This document shows, piece by piece, positions 12,512-22,769 of a DNA stretch of 64,000 bases. A program made the position numbers and the translations under genes. The notes beneath the pieces are model-generated. The model was not told the DNA's origin. It ran no database searches and worked only from the letters and a program-made list of their open reading frames with translations. Numbering within the stretch: position 1 is the first letter of the stretch; each line of letters starts with the position of its first letter. Location: assembly GCF_035222375.1 (NCBI RefSeq), contig NW_026946363.1, forward strand, positions 2,046,001 to 2,110,000, written 5' to 3'. This stretch comes from Podospora pseudocomata. Its lineage: Eukaryota > Ascomycota > Sordariomycetes > Sordariales > Podosporaceae.

Positions 12512-15500
12512 CTAAAACCCAATCATATCCCCCACCAAAACCAACCTCCACCTCTCCACCGCCTCCCCCAACCTAACCAGCACACCCGCAGCCAACATCC
12601 TCACCCTCTCCTCCTCCCCCCCTTCATCACCCCCCCTCAAACCCGAAAACACCCCCGCAACCCAATCCTGCGCCTCCACCACCTCCCTCCCCATCTCCCT
12701 GCACACCTCCCTCATCCGATCCTCATTCACATCCAGCAACGCCATAAACCCAAACAGCACCGCCCCCGTCAACTGCAAATCCCCCACCGCCTGTGCCCTC
12801 ACACTCGTATCCAACAACAACCTCCAAAACTCCCCCGTCATCTGCGGCAACGACAGCGTACTAGGTCCAGAAGCGTGGATAATCAACGCCAACGTCTTGA
12901 GGTAGAGCGACAAAAGGTAAGGGTTGAATAATATCCCCCTTGTTCGTGACGAGGACGAGTGTAAAGCCGCTTGGAAGCGGGAGATGAGAGGGGAAAAGAA
13001 GTATGTTGATAACACACCGGCGGTAAGGTTGGGGATGCTTCGGATTCGGGGTTTGGTTTTGGTTATGTAACGGACTTTCTCGGGGTTGTTCAAGCGCTCT
13101 GTAAAAGTGGACAACTTCAGGGCGTTGGGACCAGTGGCATTGTCGGCTGCTTCTGCGGCCATTGGTGCGAGGAAGGCGTCGGTTATGGAAGTGGCTATGC
13201 CATCTAGGGCGTTTGGGGGGAGGGGTTCAAGAGTGGATGACGAAGAGGGTTGATAAATAGAGGTGGATTGGGGTAGGTAAAGCTTCTCGACTTTTTCGGG
13301 TAGGGTCTTGGACGGGAAGGCGGAGGCGGCCGAGTAAGTAGATGTTTCGAAGCCGGCCAGTTCTCTCGAGGTTAAACCCAAGACGATCAGAACAGAGGCT
13401 CGTTGGGAGATGGAGTAATCGCCATCAAAGAATGTTTTGGCGAACCAGGGGGCCATGACCTTTGGCTGGGCGATGACCAGAGCGATCATTCCCTGAAGTC
13501 GGAGGTCGTCAAAGTCTTCCATCTCGAACTTGTCGCTTAGGCCTATCAAGTGACCGGCGAGCTCGTCAGCGTGCTCTTTGACCTCTGTTCCGTACTCGGC
13601 TTTTCGGCGGATGAGTGTTGGAGCTGTTGTAAGGGCTAACCGCTGAAGGTCGTAGCTTTCTGTGTCACGGAGGTACCGTATCAAGTCCCTGATATACACT
13701 GGGGCCTTTGGCTTGTCCCTTCTGATCAACGTCGGGTCATCATCCGAATCCTCTTCGTCAGACTCAGGCTTTGCGTATGGCACAAGGTCATCCTCCTCCG
13801 GCCCTTCTTCATCGCTAAGCTCTTCGATGATGAAGCCAGTCTGTGGATGCTGGCCAGGGGGTCTTGGTGCTGTTTTTGCTGCTTTTGATGGGGATGTTTT
13901 CCTCTTTGGACGAATTGTCGGCGGCGACTCAAACAGAGGTTCCATGCTCCCAATCTCATCCGAGACCTGTGTCAACCCCTTGTACCATGTGGCCATCTCG
14001 TCGAACTCTCCTTCCGTGTTGAAGTTGAGCCGCTTGTCGCCCTTATCGACCAGGTTAGAGAGAGCCTCGCCCATCCACATGCCCAACAAGCGAGCCTTCT
14101 GGTGAGGTGCTGTCAGTCTGTTGGAGATGGCGTTCAACCAAACACTGGTGCGCATCATCAAAGTGAGCTTGATAGGTGACAATCTATGTACATAACCGGC
14201 GCTCAGCAATAGAACTTCGGCATGGGCTGCATGTAGAGTTAGCGACCAGCCTCCCAGCTGTGACCACTGTGCTGGTACTGACCTTCCTGTTGTAGCATTG
14301 GTGAATGCTTGATGTAGAGCTGATCTCCAAACTGACTCAAGCTCTTTTCCAGTACAGCAACGATATCATCCCGGTTTTGAGAGATGACGGCTAGTACTGT
14401 TCTCCTGATGCCCACCCCTTCGCCAAGACCGGCCCCTGATGAGCTGGTGAGCCATTCCACCAAGTAATTCTTGAGACTCGTGCTTTCGCCGATGATCGAT
14501 TTGATTGCGCCAGCAACCGCAGATACTATTGGCTTGCTTTCTTCAGAGTCGCAGTGCCCGAGCCGATCGAGATATTCTGAGGAGAACAGCTTCAGTATGG
14601 AAAACAACACCTTCCGTTGCTCTGTAGGCGGCAGATTGCTCAGCAGCATGCCGAACTTGGACGGGTCTGCTCCTTTCTTCAGCACCAGTTCTCCCAGGAC
14701 ATGCTTGGTCAAGATTTCTGCTTGTAGTTAGTATATGATATAATGCTTCGTTACCAAGCAGGAGTCACGTACCACCATGACCCAACTTCAGTCCCTTCGA
14801 AAAGAGATCCGAACCGAACTTTGGACTCTCAGTGGGCCCATTTGATAACTGCCAGGTAACAATATTTCTCCCCAACCATGCGGTGTACTGCTGTGCATCT
14901 GCCACCCAGATCTCATAGTCCCCATCTTTCGCGGCCTTGTTCGCCTTGACGATACTCTCAGCCTCAGCAGCAAGCGAGACAATCCTGCCACCACCAAATA
15001 GGGTCAGGATCTCTTGTGCTCTTGGCCTCATTCGCACCGCTGAAGTGGCAGCATCAGGGCCAGATGACGCTTTGGCAGTCTGCCAAGCCTCGAGAATCCA
15101 CCCGTCTCCTTTCAGCAAGCCCTCCAACAGGTCCAAGAGAGTTTCAAGGTTGAGATGAATGTGTGGTCTTTTGAGCTTCCCAGGTCCTTCACTTTCGGCT
15201 TTGTATTCTTGTATCAAAGCCCGCAGACGGACTAGAATCGCGTTGATGCCTGTGATACTGGAAAGACAATAAAGCAGGAGTTTGAACCCGGAATTCTTGC
15301 TGTCTCCAGCATCTTCTTGGAGTAGAATCCAGTGGTTTGTGACGATTTCCGAGACCAATACCTGGACAAGTTGTGCACTGATGGGACTGGGACGCTTGAT
15401 GCTGGGAATATCATTTTCTGACTGATGCTTGGAGAGAAATCGTAGAGAGGCGATGAGCTCGTCATAGCTAGGTTGTTGTTTCAAGAGTTCGAGAGCATAT

Positions 15501-15637
15501 TCTGGTGAAGCAGGGGCGGGTTTGCCTGATGTTGCTGTTGAAGATTTGGGTTGAGAGCTGGCGAGGCCTTGTGGTGTTTCTGATTCTTTCATGTCTGTGA
15601 TTCGAATGGTGCTCACTGGTGTCAAGAAGTCATCCAT
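12512..15637 (-). CDS. TEL2: TEL2, telomere length regulation / TTT complex subunit
   Basis: Three exons: 15637-14773, 14717-14283 and 14226-12512 (1004 codons). Splices join HG|EILTKHVLGELVL and QEGQ-side EA|HAEVLLLSAGYVHRLSP in frame. Family marks include the N-terminal helical repeat (ELLKQQPSYDELIASLRFL), the central TKHVLGELVL and LPPTEQRKVLFSILKLF segments, the LLLSAGYVHR segment, and a conserved C-terminal domain around RPKAPVYIRDLIRYLRDTES. Tel2 forms the TTT complex with Tti1 and Tti2 and, with Hsp90, stabilises PIKK kinases (TOR, ATM/Tel1, ATR/Mec1). An acidic linker (SDEEGPEEDD, ESDEEDSDDD) precedes the C-terminal domain and resembles the CK2-phosphorylated linker of other Tel2 proteins. 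The extreme C terminus is low in similarity, so the stop is the least certain part. Confidence 0.92.
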
Positions 15638-16211
15638 GTTGAGCGAATGAGAGAGGCAAAGCGTAAACTGGAATTCAATTTTCTAGCGTACAAGTCAGCT
15701 ATGGACTATACAAGTAGATGAGAGTTCTTAATTACTTTGAAAGTCGACCAACTAGGCCGCCTACCTTTGACCTAGGTAATTTCCGGTTGTGAAGTTGAGC
15801 TCCTCCTGAGCTTTCGTTGGTACCTAGTCAAGTAGATTGTCAGTGTGTTGATGTAGCAGGATGTAATGCCGAGTCTGAAAGAGCAGCTAAAGCTCAGAAT
15901 CGAAAGTAAGAGGTTCAAACCCAAATTCATGGCGGCAGGTCATTCGCAATGAGGCTTGAAACAAGAGCTTACAGCGACTTGCATGGTACAAATGAAGTAA
16001 ATAGCGGGCCGCTCTCGCTAAAAGGACGCGGAAACGCCATATCGATAAGTCCCAGGGAACAGCTCCAGGCAGTTTCGGCGCATTGGAGCTCGAACCCCAG
16101 CTTCCCCTCCAACCTCCAACCCCACCTGAGACCAAACATCACCACCCCAAAGTCAACATCACCAGCCGTCTGCCCTCCCGACCTTACCATCTTCACAGTA
16201 CCGCAATCACC

Positions 16212-17513
16212 ATGTCTGCCGGCCCGGTCCACCCCTTCTCTGAACCGGCAAGATGGAAGTATCTCGACAGAATACGCACCCGGCCAGGGCCCTTCACCAC
16301 CCCCGAGATGTTCAGCGGTGAAACGAGCGCAGAAGCCATGGACAAGATGAAGATCCTCGTTATCGGCGCCGGCGGTCTAGGCTGCGAGCTCCTCAAGAAC
16401 CTCGCCCTCTCGGGCTTCAAAAACATCCACGTCATCGACATGGACACCATCGACATCTCCAACCTCAACCGCCAGTTCCTCTTCCGCCAGTCAGACGTCG
16501 GCAAGTTCAAAGCCGAAGTCGCCGCCGCCTTCGTCGAGAAGCGCGTCAAAGGCGTCAAAATCACCCCACACAACTGCAAAATCCAAGACTTTGACGAGGA
16601 TTTCTACATGCAATTCCAAATCGTCGTCTGCGGCCTCGACAGCATCGAAGCCCGCCGCTGGATCAACGCCACCCTCGTCAACATGGTCGACGAGACGATA
16701 GAAGACAGCTACAAACCCCTCATCGACGGCGGCACCGAAGGCTTCAAAGGCCAAGCCCGCGTCATCCTCCCAACCATCACCTCCTGCCTCGAATGCCAGC
16801 TCGACATGCATGCCCCCCGCGCCGCCGTCCCCCTCTGCACCCTCGCGAGCATCCCCCGTCAGCCAGAACACTGCATCGAATGGGCCCACGTCATCGCCTG
16901 GGACAAAGAGAAACCCTTCCCCCAGCTCGACAAGGACGACCCCGAGCACATCACTTGGCTCTACCAAAAAGCCCTCCTCCGCGCAAAGGAATTCAACATC
17001 TCGGGCGTGACATACTCCCTCACCCAGGGCGTGGTAAAGAATATCATCCCGGCCATCGCGGCAACAAACTCGGTCATCGCCGCGGCCTGCTGCAACGAAG
17101 CCCTCAAAATCGCTACCAACTGTGCCCCTTATTTGGGCTACCCGGAGAATAACTACATGATGTACTCGGGCAACGACAGCATATACACGTACACGTTCAA
17201 ACACGAGAAAAAGGACGACTGTCCTGTTTGTGGTGTTTCGGCGAGGGAGTTGGCGGTTGATCCAAAGTGGACGCTGCAGGAGCTGGTGGACTCGTTTGCG
17301 GCGAGGCCGGAGGCTCAGCTGAAGAAGCCGAGTGTGAGGGCGGAGGGCAAGACGCTTTATATGCAGAGCCCGCCTAGTTTGGAGGAGCAGACGAGACCGA
17401 ACTTGGAAAAGACGCTTGCGGAGGGGCTGGGGTTGGTGGATGGGCAGGAGATTGGTGTTACGGACCCTGCTTTTGCTACGGTTTCGTTCAAGTTTAGGTT
17501 GAAGTTTACTTGA
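16212..17513 (+). CDS. UBA3: UBA3, catalytic subunit of NEDD8-activating enzyme
   Basis: Intronless, 433 codons. The start at 16212 (MSAGPVHPFSEP) is chosen over an upstream non-ATG frame because ACC ATG TCT fits fungal context and family proteins begin here. The adenylation fold shows the nucleotide loop VIGAGGLGCELLKNL and DMDTIDISNLNRQFLFR. The catalytic cysteine is in PLCTLASIPRQPEHCIEW. Zinc ligands are CLEC and CPVC. A C-terminal ubiquitin-fold domain binds the E2 UBC12. With ULA1/APPBP1 it activates NEDD8/Rub1 by ATP and hands it to UBC12 to modify cullins. Its promoter is shared with TEL2, transcribed the other way. Codon use is strongly C-ending in the first two thirds and less so at the 3' end. 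Confidence 0.95.
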   Translation: MSAGPVHPFSEPARWKYLDRIRTRPGPFTTPEMFSGETSAEAMDKMKILVIGAGGLGCELLKNLALSGFKNIHVIDMDTIDISNLNRQFLFRQSDVGKFKAEVAAAFVEKRVKGVKITPHNCKIQDFDEDFYMQFQIVVCGLDSIEARRWINATLVNMVDETIEDSYKPLIDGGTEGFKGQARVILPTITSCLECQLDMHAPRAAVPLCTLASIPRQPEHCIEWAHVIAWDKEKPFPQLDKDDPEHITWLYQKALLRAKEFNISGVTYSLTQGVVKNIIPAIAATNSVIAAACCNEALKIATNCAPYLGYPENNYMMYSGNDSIYTYTFKHEKKDDCPVCGVSARELAVDPKWTLQELVDSFAARPEAQLKKPSVRAEGKTLYMQSPPSLEEQTRPNLEKTLAEGLGLVDGQEIGVTDPAFATVSFKFRLKFT

Positions 17514-18041
17514 GTCTGGGACGGAGATTATCTGCGGTCCATTTTCACCTTGGGTTTTGCATGGCGTTGGGGAGTTTTTGGCTTAAAACATGGTGAACAT
17601 GGTGGAAAGGAAAGGGGTGGGTAGGTGGGATGATACCATTTCAAAGTCAGGAGAGAAGAAGCAGGACCTGGGTACATACACATTTTGTAATGGGACAACA
17701 GAACCCCAAAAGTAGAATCTAGAAGTAGACAAATTAGACACTTCTTTTCTTCTGACACCGATTCTCTAATCTTGGCTTTATAAACATCAAAATAACTACA
17801 GTAAAAAAAAGCAAAAAACAACCCAAGCCCCTCCCCCCCCAAAAAGAATCTTTTTTGGTAAAACCCCGCCTCCTTGACGCCGTTGCACCCAAGTATGAAT
17901 GTCTGAATAGTCTAAGATACCGCGCCCCTCCCCTTTTCGTCACCTGCGTGTGATCCCTCCTTTGTAGACAAGAAAAAAAAAGGGGTTATCCATCTATTTT
18001 TCTGTGCCATCTTCACTCTTTTGCAACAACAACCAACAGGT
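17514..18041. other. Convergent 3' region of UBA3 and RPC40
   Basis: No gene. It holds the 3' flanks of two convergent genes, with A-rich and C-rich homopolymers around 17800-17850 and 17970-17990. Confidence 0.6.
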
Positions 18042-19231
18042 CTACCTGACCATGTTGACAAGCTGCTTCTCCAGTGCCTTCGCCTTGGCCTTCAAATGCG
18101 ACACCGACTCCAGGAAAATCGCATCGCTCTTCCACTGCCCGGTGCTTTCCACGAGATAGATGAAATGATCCCGTCTCCTGCCAAGCTTAACCTTGTCCTT
18201 GAACTCCTCGTGGCGAAGCGCCTCTCTACTGACGGTGTCGCTCTTTGGGTCGACCACAACAGCCTTCAGCTCTCCCTCGTGGCCCTCATACCCTGATCCC
18301 TTCTGGGCAGCCTCCTCTGCGGTCACCTTCTCAAGCCCGATGACACCCTTGGGGAAGCATCTCTGGAACTTTTCGGCATCCCGGCCAAGGATAGGTTGAG
18401 TGATGGTGATGGTAGGCATGATACGGTACGAAGCGGTAGCAACAGGTGAGAACTTGGCATGATCCGACCCCACACCCTTGTGCATGTGCATCTGAACATT
18501 GATCTCCTGCCCAGGACGAAGCTTGGCAATTAGGATGTCTGGGTTCACCGGCCGAATGATGTCCTCGCCCGAGAAATAATCCACCTGGCGACCAATAGGC
18601 TTGAACACAATATCCTTTGCATACACATGCGCATGATGATACAACTTGGTGGGGTCCGTCTCGTTCGGGTCAGCGTTCTCGTTGTGCTCGCACTTGACGT
18701 TCAGCTCGAGCGCGACGGTGTTGAAGTCCTTGCATTCAGCCGGGTCGCCGTTGGCGGGCTTCCGATACCACTTAAGGAAGTCGGTGAGCCCTTCGCGGCC
18801 GCCGGTGAAGGGGATGAGGCCCAGGCGGTGGGCGAGAACCTCATCTTGGATGACCGAGGTGTTGTTCCAGACGAAGACGTTTTCGATGGCGAGGGTGGGC
18901 ACGTCGGCGATCATGATGCGGCGGAAGGCGTTGGCGATGGAGGCGTCGATGCCGATGAGGGAGAAGGAGGCTTCGTGGGGGTCGTTTTGGTGGAATTCGA
19001 CCGAGAAGCCGCGCTTGAAGCGCTCAATATCCCAAGCGTGGTCTTCGCCGGGGTAGTGGCCGGGGAAATCGGTCGAAGAGACATCGGTTACGGTCTCGAG
19101 GTTGACGCCGACGATCTGTTTGGTGAGGGTCAGTTTGGGGTCTTGGAGGTGTTTGATCTAGGCAGAGATGGATGAAGGCAACAGACCTTGCGCTTCTCGA
19201 GCTCCTCCTTGGTTGGCGGTTTGTGAGGCAT
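18042..19231 (-). CDS. RPC40: RPC40/RPAC1, shared subunit of RNA polymerases I and III
   Basis: Two exons: 19231-19187 (MPHKPPTKEELEKRK) and 19115-18042 (372 codons). The start matches the family. The alpha-like N-terminal domain includes FRRIMIADVPTLAIENVFVW and NNTSVIQDEVLAHRLGLIP, the hallmark of RPAC1/alpha subunits. The C terminus holds RRDHFIYLVESTGQWKSDAI, also conserved. With RPC19 it forms the alpha-dimer-like platform that seeds assembly of Pol I and Pol III in the nucleus. It is transcribed away from the complex I gene that starts 0.8 kb to the right. Confidence 0.95.
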
Positions 19232-20064
19232 TGTGAATGTTTGGGATGGTTGTGGTGGGGTGTGTGTTGCTGGCTGTCGCAAAGCCGCTGGGAATTTCTT
19301 GAGCTCTGGTCGGCTCGCCGCGGCAGAATTTTTGGAATCTCAAAAGTTTGGCGGGGACTTTTTGACCGCCTTTGACCGACCCACTGATAAGCTTGTAATA
19401 AGAGTGGTCTGTGCTTCTCGAATTAATATTCTGGCCCAATGTTGACATCAGAAGCTCTTTGTGCTATATTTGCAATGAGAAATCAACGATATGAAAACAC
19501 AGGTACGACTCCGTCGTACTTGCTTTTTTCCCGAGCCGTACTTTCCCAGGTCTCAACACTCAAGGACATTATTATGCCTGACCAATTCTTAACCCTCATT
19601 GGCTTCTCACACAGTCCATAGGGTAGTTCACTTGAAGATGTAAGTGAGCATGAAATGAGGCTATAAACAGCCAGATATGAACTTGAAATCATCAACACCT
19701 CATACCTTCATGTCATGCAACTGTGGGTAGCACAAATACCTGTGACGTCGTGAGGCTCTCGATGAGGTGAGGTTGAAAGTGACATAATTGTCCAATGAGA
19801 CGCCCTTCAATTGACCCCTGCGCGGATTAACACCCTGCCGGCTCTCGAGCTCCCGTCCAATCAGCAAGCTTGGGCTGGTGCCACTTGCTTTAATGCCAGT
19901 GACGGCTTCGACTGTGAAAGAGCCTCCCCACCCATATCCCAAGCTCGCCTCAGTGCTAGCCATTGACGCCGGAGAAGAGGCCGCATCTGCGCGAGTACGC
20001 AATCCGGCCCCCCTAACCGACGACACCACTTCAATACCCCCCCATCCCGAATCCCCTCAGAGAA
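19232..20064. other. Divergent promoter region, RPC40 / complex I 49 kDa gene
   Basis: No gene recognised. Both flanking genes start from here and point outwards. Short frames have no coding character. Confidence 0.6.
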
Positions 20065-21705
20065 ATGGCGTCGCTGTACAGGCTCGCCGGCCGCAGCGCC
20101 AAGCGCCTCTGTCAAAGGCCATCGTCGCCCTTCCTCACCACCCCGGCCTTCCCTGCTTCCCGCGCCTTCTCCGCCTCGGCCCTCCGAAGAGCTGGCGAGA
20201 TCACCTGGGAGGGCACCCGCCTGACCCCTACCAACCCCGACTTCGAGGCCGTCGCCGACCCCTACAAGCACATCATCGGCGCCCGGGAGGAAGCCCCCTC
20301 AAAAGTCCCTCTCGACACCGAGAACTCGGTCGACGACCGCAAGGTCCGCCACTACACAGTCAACTTTGGTCCCCAGCATCCTGCCGCCCACGGCGTGTTG
20401 CGTTTGATTCTGGAGCTGTCTGGTGAGGAGATCGTCCGTGCCGATCCTCACGTTGGTCTTTTGCACCGTGGTACCGAGAAGCTGTGCGAGTACAAGACAT
20501 ATCTCCAGGCCCTGCCTTACTTCGACCGTCTCGACTATGTTTCCATGATGACCAACGAGCAGTGCTTCTCGCTCGCTGTTGAGAAGCTGTTGAACGTCGA
20601 GATTCCCGAGCGCGCCAAGTTCATCCGCACCCTGTTTGGCGAGATCACCCGTATCTTGAACCACTTGATGTCCGTCTTGTCGCACGCCATGGATGTTGGC
20701 GCTCTTACACCTTTCTTGTGGGGTTTCGAGGAGAGAGAAAAGCTCATGGTGAGTTCACTTCTGGACGTTGGCACTGGCATATCACTAGAGAGGGAACATG
20801 GTGAAACACAATGCTGTTGTTCGATTCAAATTCCACCGTAATAACTCCTTAGCTCCCAGAATGCTAATATACAACCCCTCCTCGTAGGAATTCTATGAGC
20901 GCGTCTCTGGCGCCCGTCTCCACGCTGCCTATGTCCGCCCCGGCGGTGTCCACCAAGACATCCCCATGGGTCTCCTCGACGACATCTACCAATGGGCGAC
21001 GCAGTTCGGCGACCGCATCGATGAAACTGAGGAAATGCTGACGGACAACCGCATCTGGATCAACCGTCTCAAGGGCGTCGGCGTCGTCTCGGCCGCCGAG
21101 GCCATCAACCTCTCCTTCACGGGCGTCATGCTCCGCGGCTCCGGCGTCCCCTTTGACATCCGCAAGTCCCAGCCCTACGACGCCTACGACCAAGTCGAGT
21201 TCGACGTCCCTGTCGGTGTCAACGGTGACTGCTATGACCGCTACCTCTGCCGCATGGAGGAGTTCCGCCAGTCGCTGAGAATCATCCACCAGTGCCTCAA
21301 CAAGATGCCTGCTGGTCCTGTGAGGGTGGAGGATTACAAGATCTCGCCTCCCCCCAGGAGCGCCATGAAGGAGAACATGGAGGCCTTGATTCACCACTTT
21401 TTGCTGTACACCAAGGGGTATGCGGTGCCGCCGGGGGATACCTACTCTGCGATTGAGGCGCCGAAGGGTGAGATGGGTGTTTATGTTGTGAGTGACGGGA
21501 GCGAGAGGCCCTACCGGGTGCACATTCGGGCGCCTGGGTTTGCGCACTTGGGTGGGTTTGATCACATTTCCAAGGGGCATTTGCTGGCTGATGCTGTGGC
21601 GGTGATTGGTACGATGGATTTGGTGTTTGGTGAGTTATTTTCCCCTCTTCCCATCTTCTGCTGAGAATTGTGCTAATGAATTGTGCAGGTGAGGTTGATC
21701 GGTAA
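20065..21705 (+). CDS. nuo-49: NADH:ubiquinone oxidoreductase 49 kDa subunit (NDUFS2, nuo-49)
   Basis: Three exons: 20065-20748, 20888-21629 and 21689-21705 (480 codons). The last exon is only 17 nt and encodes the conserved ending GEVDR. An Arg/Ser/Ala-rich mitochondrial presequence ([13 protein letters not shown]...FSASALRR) precedes the conserved body: [40 protein letters not shown] and [16 protein letters not shown]. The PQHPAAHG and LLHRGTEK segments line the quinone pocket of complex I, where this subunit meets the PSST subunit and iron-sulfur cluster N2 in the matrix arm. The protein shares ancestry with NiFe hydrogenase large subunits. Intron 1 (139 nt) is longer than most in the window. 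Confidence 0.96.
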
Positions 21706-21953
21706 ATAGCTGGTAGAGTTGTTGAAAACTCAGTGTTGTTGCATCATCAAAATTTGACCAGTTCCGTTTTTGGGGTGGTAGATCTTTGGTGATGCTGAAT
21801 AGGGGTTAGATGGGGAGCCTGCATGTTTGTCTTTTCTTCTTGTTGCTGAAAAAGGAATAGATAGACGAGAAAAGGTGAGGGGGGGGGTTGTGTATATTGC
21901 TGTTTCGAGAACTCAGTCGTCGTTGTCGTAAACAAGTCGCATTTTTCTCTTTT

Positions 21954-22463
21954 TTAGGCCGAGAAAGAACGAAAGAAAGAAATACCATGGTCGTGATGAA
22001 AATGAACTCGGCGCTGGGGAGGTTTTGGTGATGATGACGAACTGTAGGGGGCTCTGCTACACTGCTGGGTGTTATTGGTACCCGTTAAAGGGGGGAGTGA
22101 CGGCTCGAGTAGGTGGTCTGATGCCTTGTGGTGACGCTGTAGGCGTTTCGAGAGAGAGAACAAGGCTTGCAAATGGATCTCATAGGCATCGAACCCATGT
22201 TGGGAGGCGTGCTGATATGTTGACTAGGCCTGTCTGTAATAATTCGAGGTCTGTTGATGTTGGTTGTGTGCCTCGAAAAGATAATTCGAGGCGTGAAATA
22301 AATCGCAATCGGCCTGGTGAGATAACTCAAAGGCGTTGAATTGGATGTTGGAGGCGTTGATCTTTTGGTAATGAGGCCTGTTTGTTTCGTTTGAGGCGTC
22401 CAAAAAGATGATTGAGGCGTGGTAATTTAATTGGGGGGTATGAGTTGCAAGGAGGAAAGGCAT
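21954..22463 (-). CDS. Heptad-repeat protein candidate, frame interrupted by one TAG
   Basis: A frame from ATG 22463 to a stop at 21954 contains one internal TAG at 22226-22224. Otherwise it is open for 169 codons. It is made of about 16 degenerate 7-residue units, roughly hydrophobic-hydrophobic-[NHQDE]-A-S-N-x. Examples are KINASNI, QFNAFEL, LFHASNY, LFEAHNQ, YQHASQH and GFDAYEI. The same 7-residue pattern continues after the TAG, so the stop looks secondary. The DNA has a 21-bp period (22141-22470), so the phase is constant. The tail is Pro/Ser/His-rich. I recognise no family. It may be a small lineage-specific protein, a decaying gene, or a gene whose UAG is edited. The upstream CTCCCAG just before the start could be a splice acceptor. 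Confidence 0.45.
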
Positions 22464-22470
22464 TGAGATC
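22141..22470. repeat. Degenerate 21-bp tandem array (about 15 units)
   Basis: The plus strand shows AGGCGT-like cores at a spacing of 21 bp: 22163, 22184, 22205, 22226, 22247, (22268), 22289, 22310, 22331, 22352, 22373, 22394, 22415, with one 22-bp step at the left end (22141). The remaining 15 bases of each unit are highly diverged. The constant spacing with diverged sequence suggests an old array held in frame by coding constraint on the minus strand. Confidence 0.8.
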
Positions 22471-22769
22471 TGGGAGAGGGGAGGGTTGATGGGTGTAACC
22501 TGCCGTGTCGTATGGAGAAGGGAGAAAACGGTGGGAGATGTGGAAACGGTGGATGGGTTGGTTCCGCTTCCAGAAGGGGTGCCCTTCGTGTTTTGGGGTT
22601 TCTGGTGTAATAGGTTAGGATTATGGGGGACTAGGTTGGGAAGGGGGTTTGGTAAGGTACTTACGATAGATACCTATGCTCCTAGTTACTGTATGCAATG
22701 AATCTCTTGTTCCCAAACTAAAAAACAAAATAAATAAAAAAGATCATGTGGAATGTGAGAGAGAGTTGT

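Noticed and set aside
22141-22470. CRISPR-like array
   Set aside because: Eukaryotic context, 21-bp units without conserved repeat/unique spacer alternation; the pattern is a diverged coding tandem repeat.
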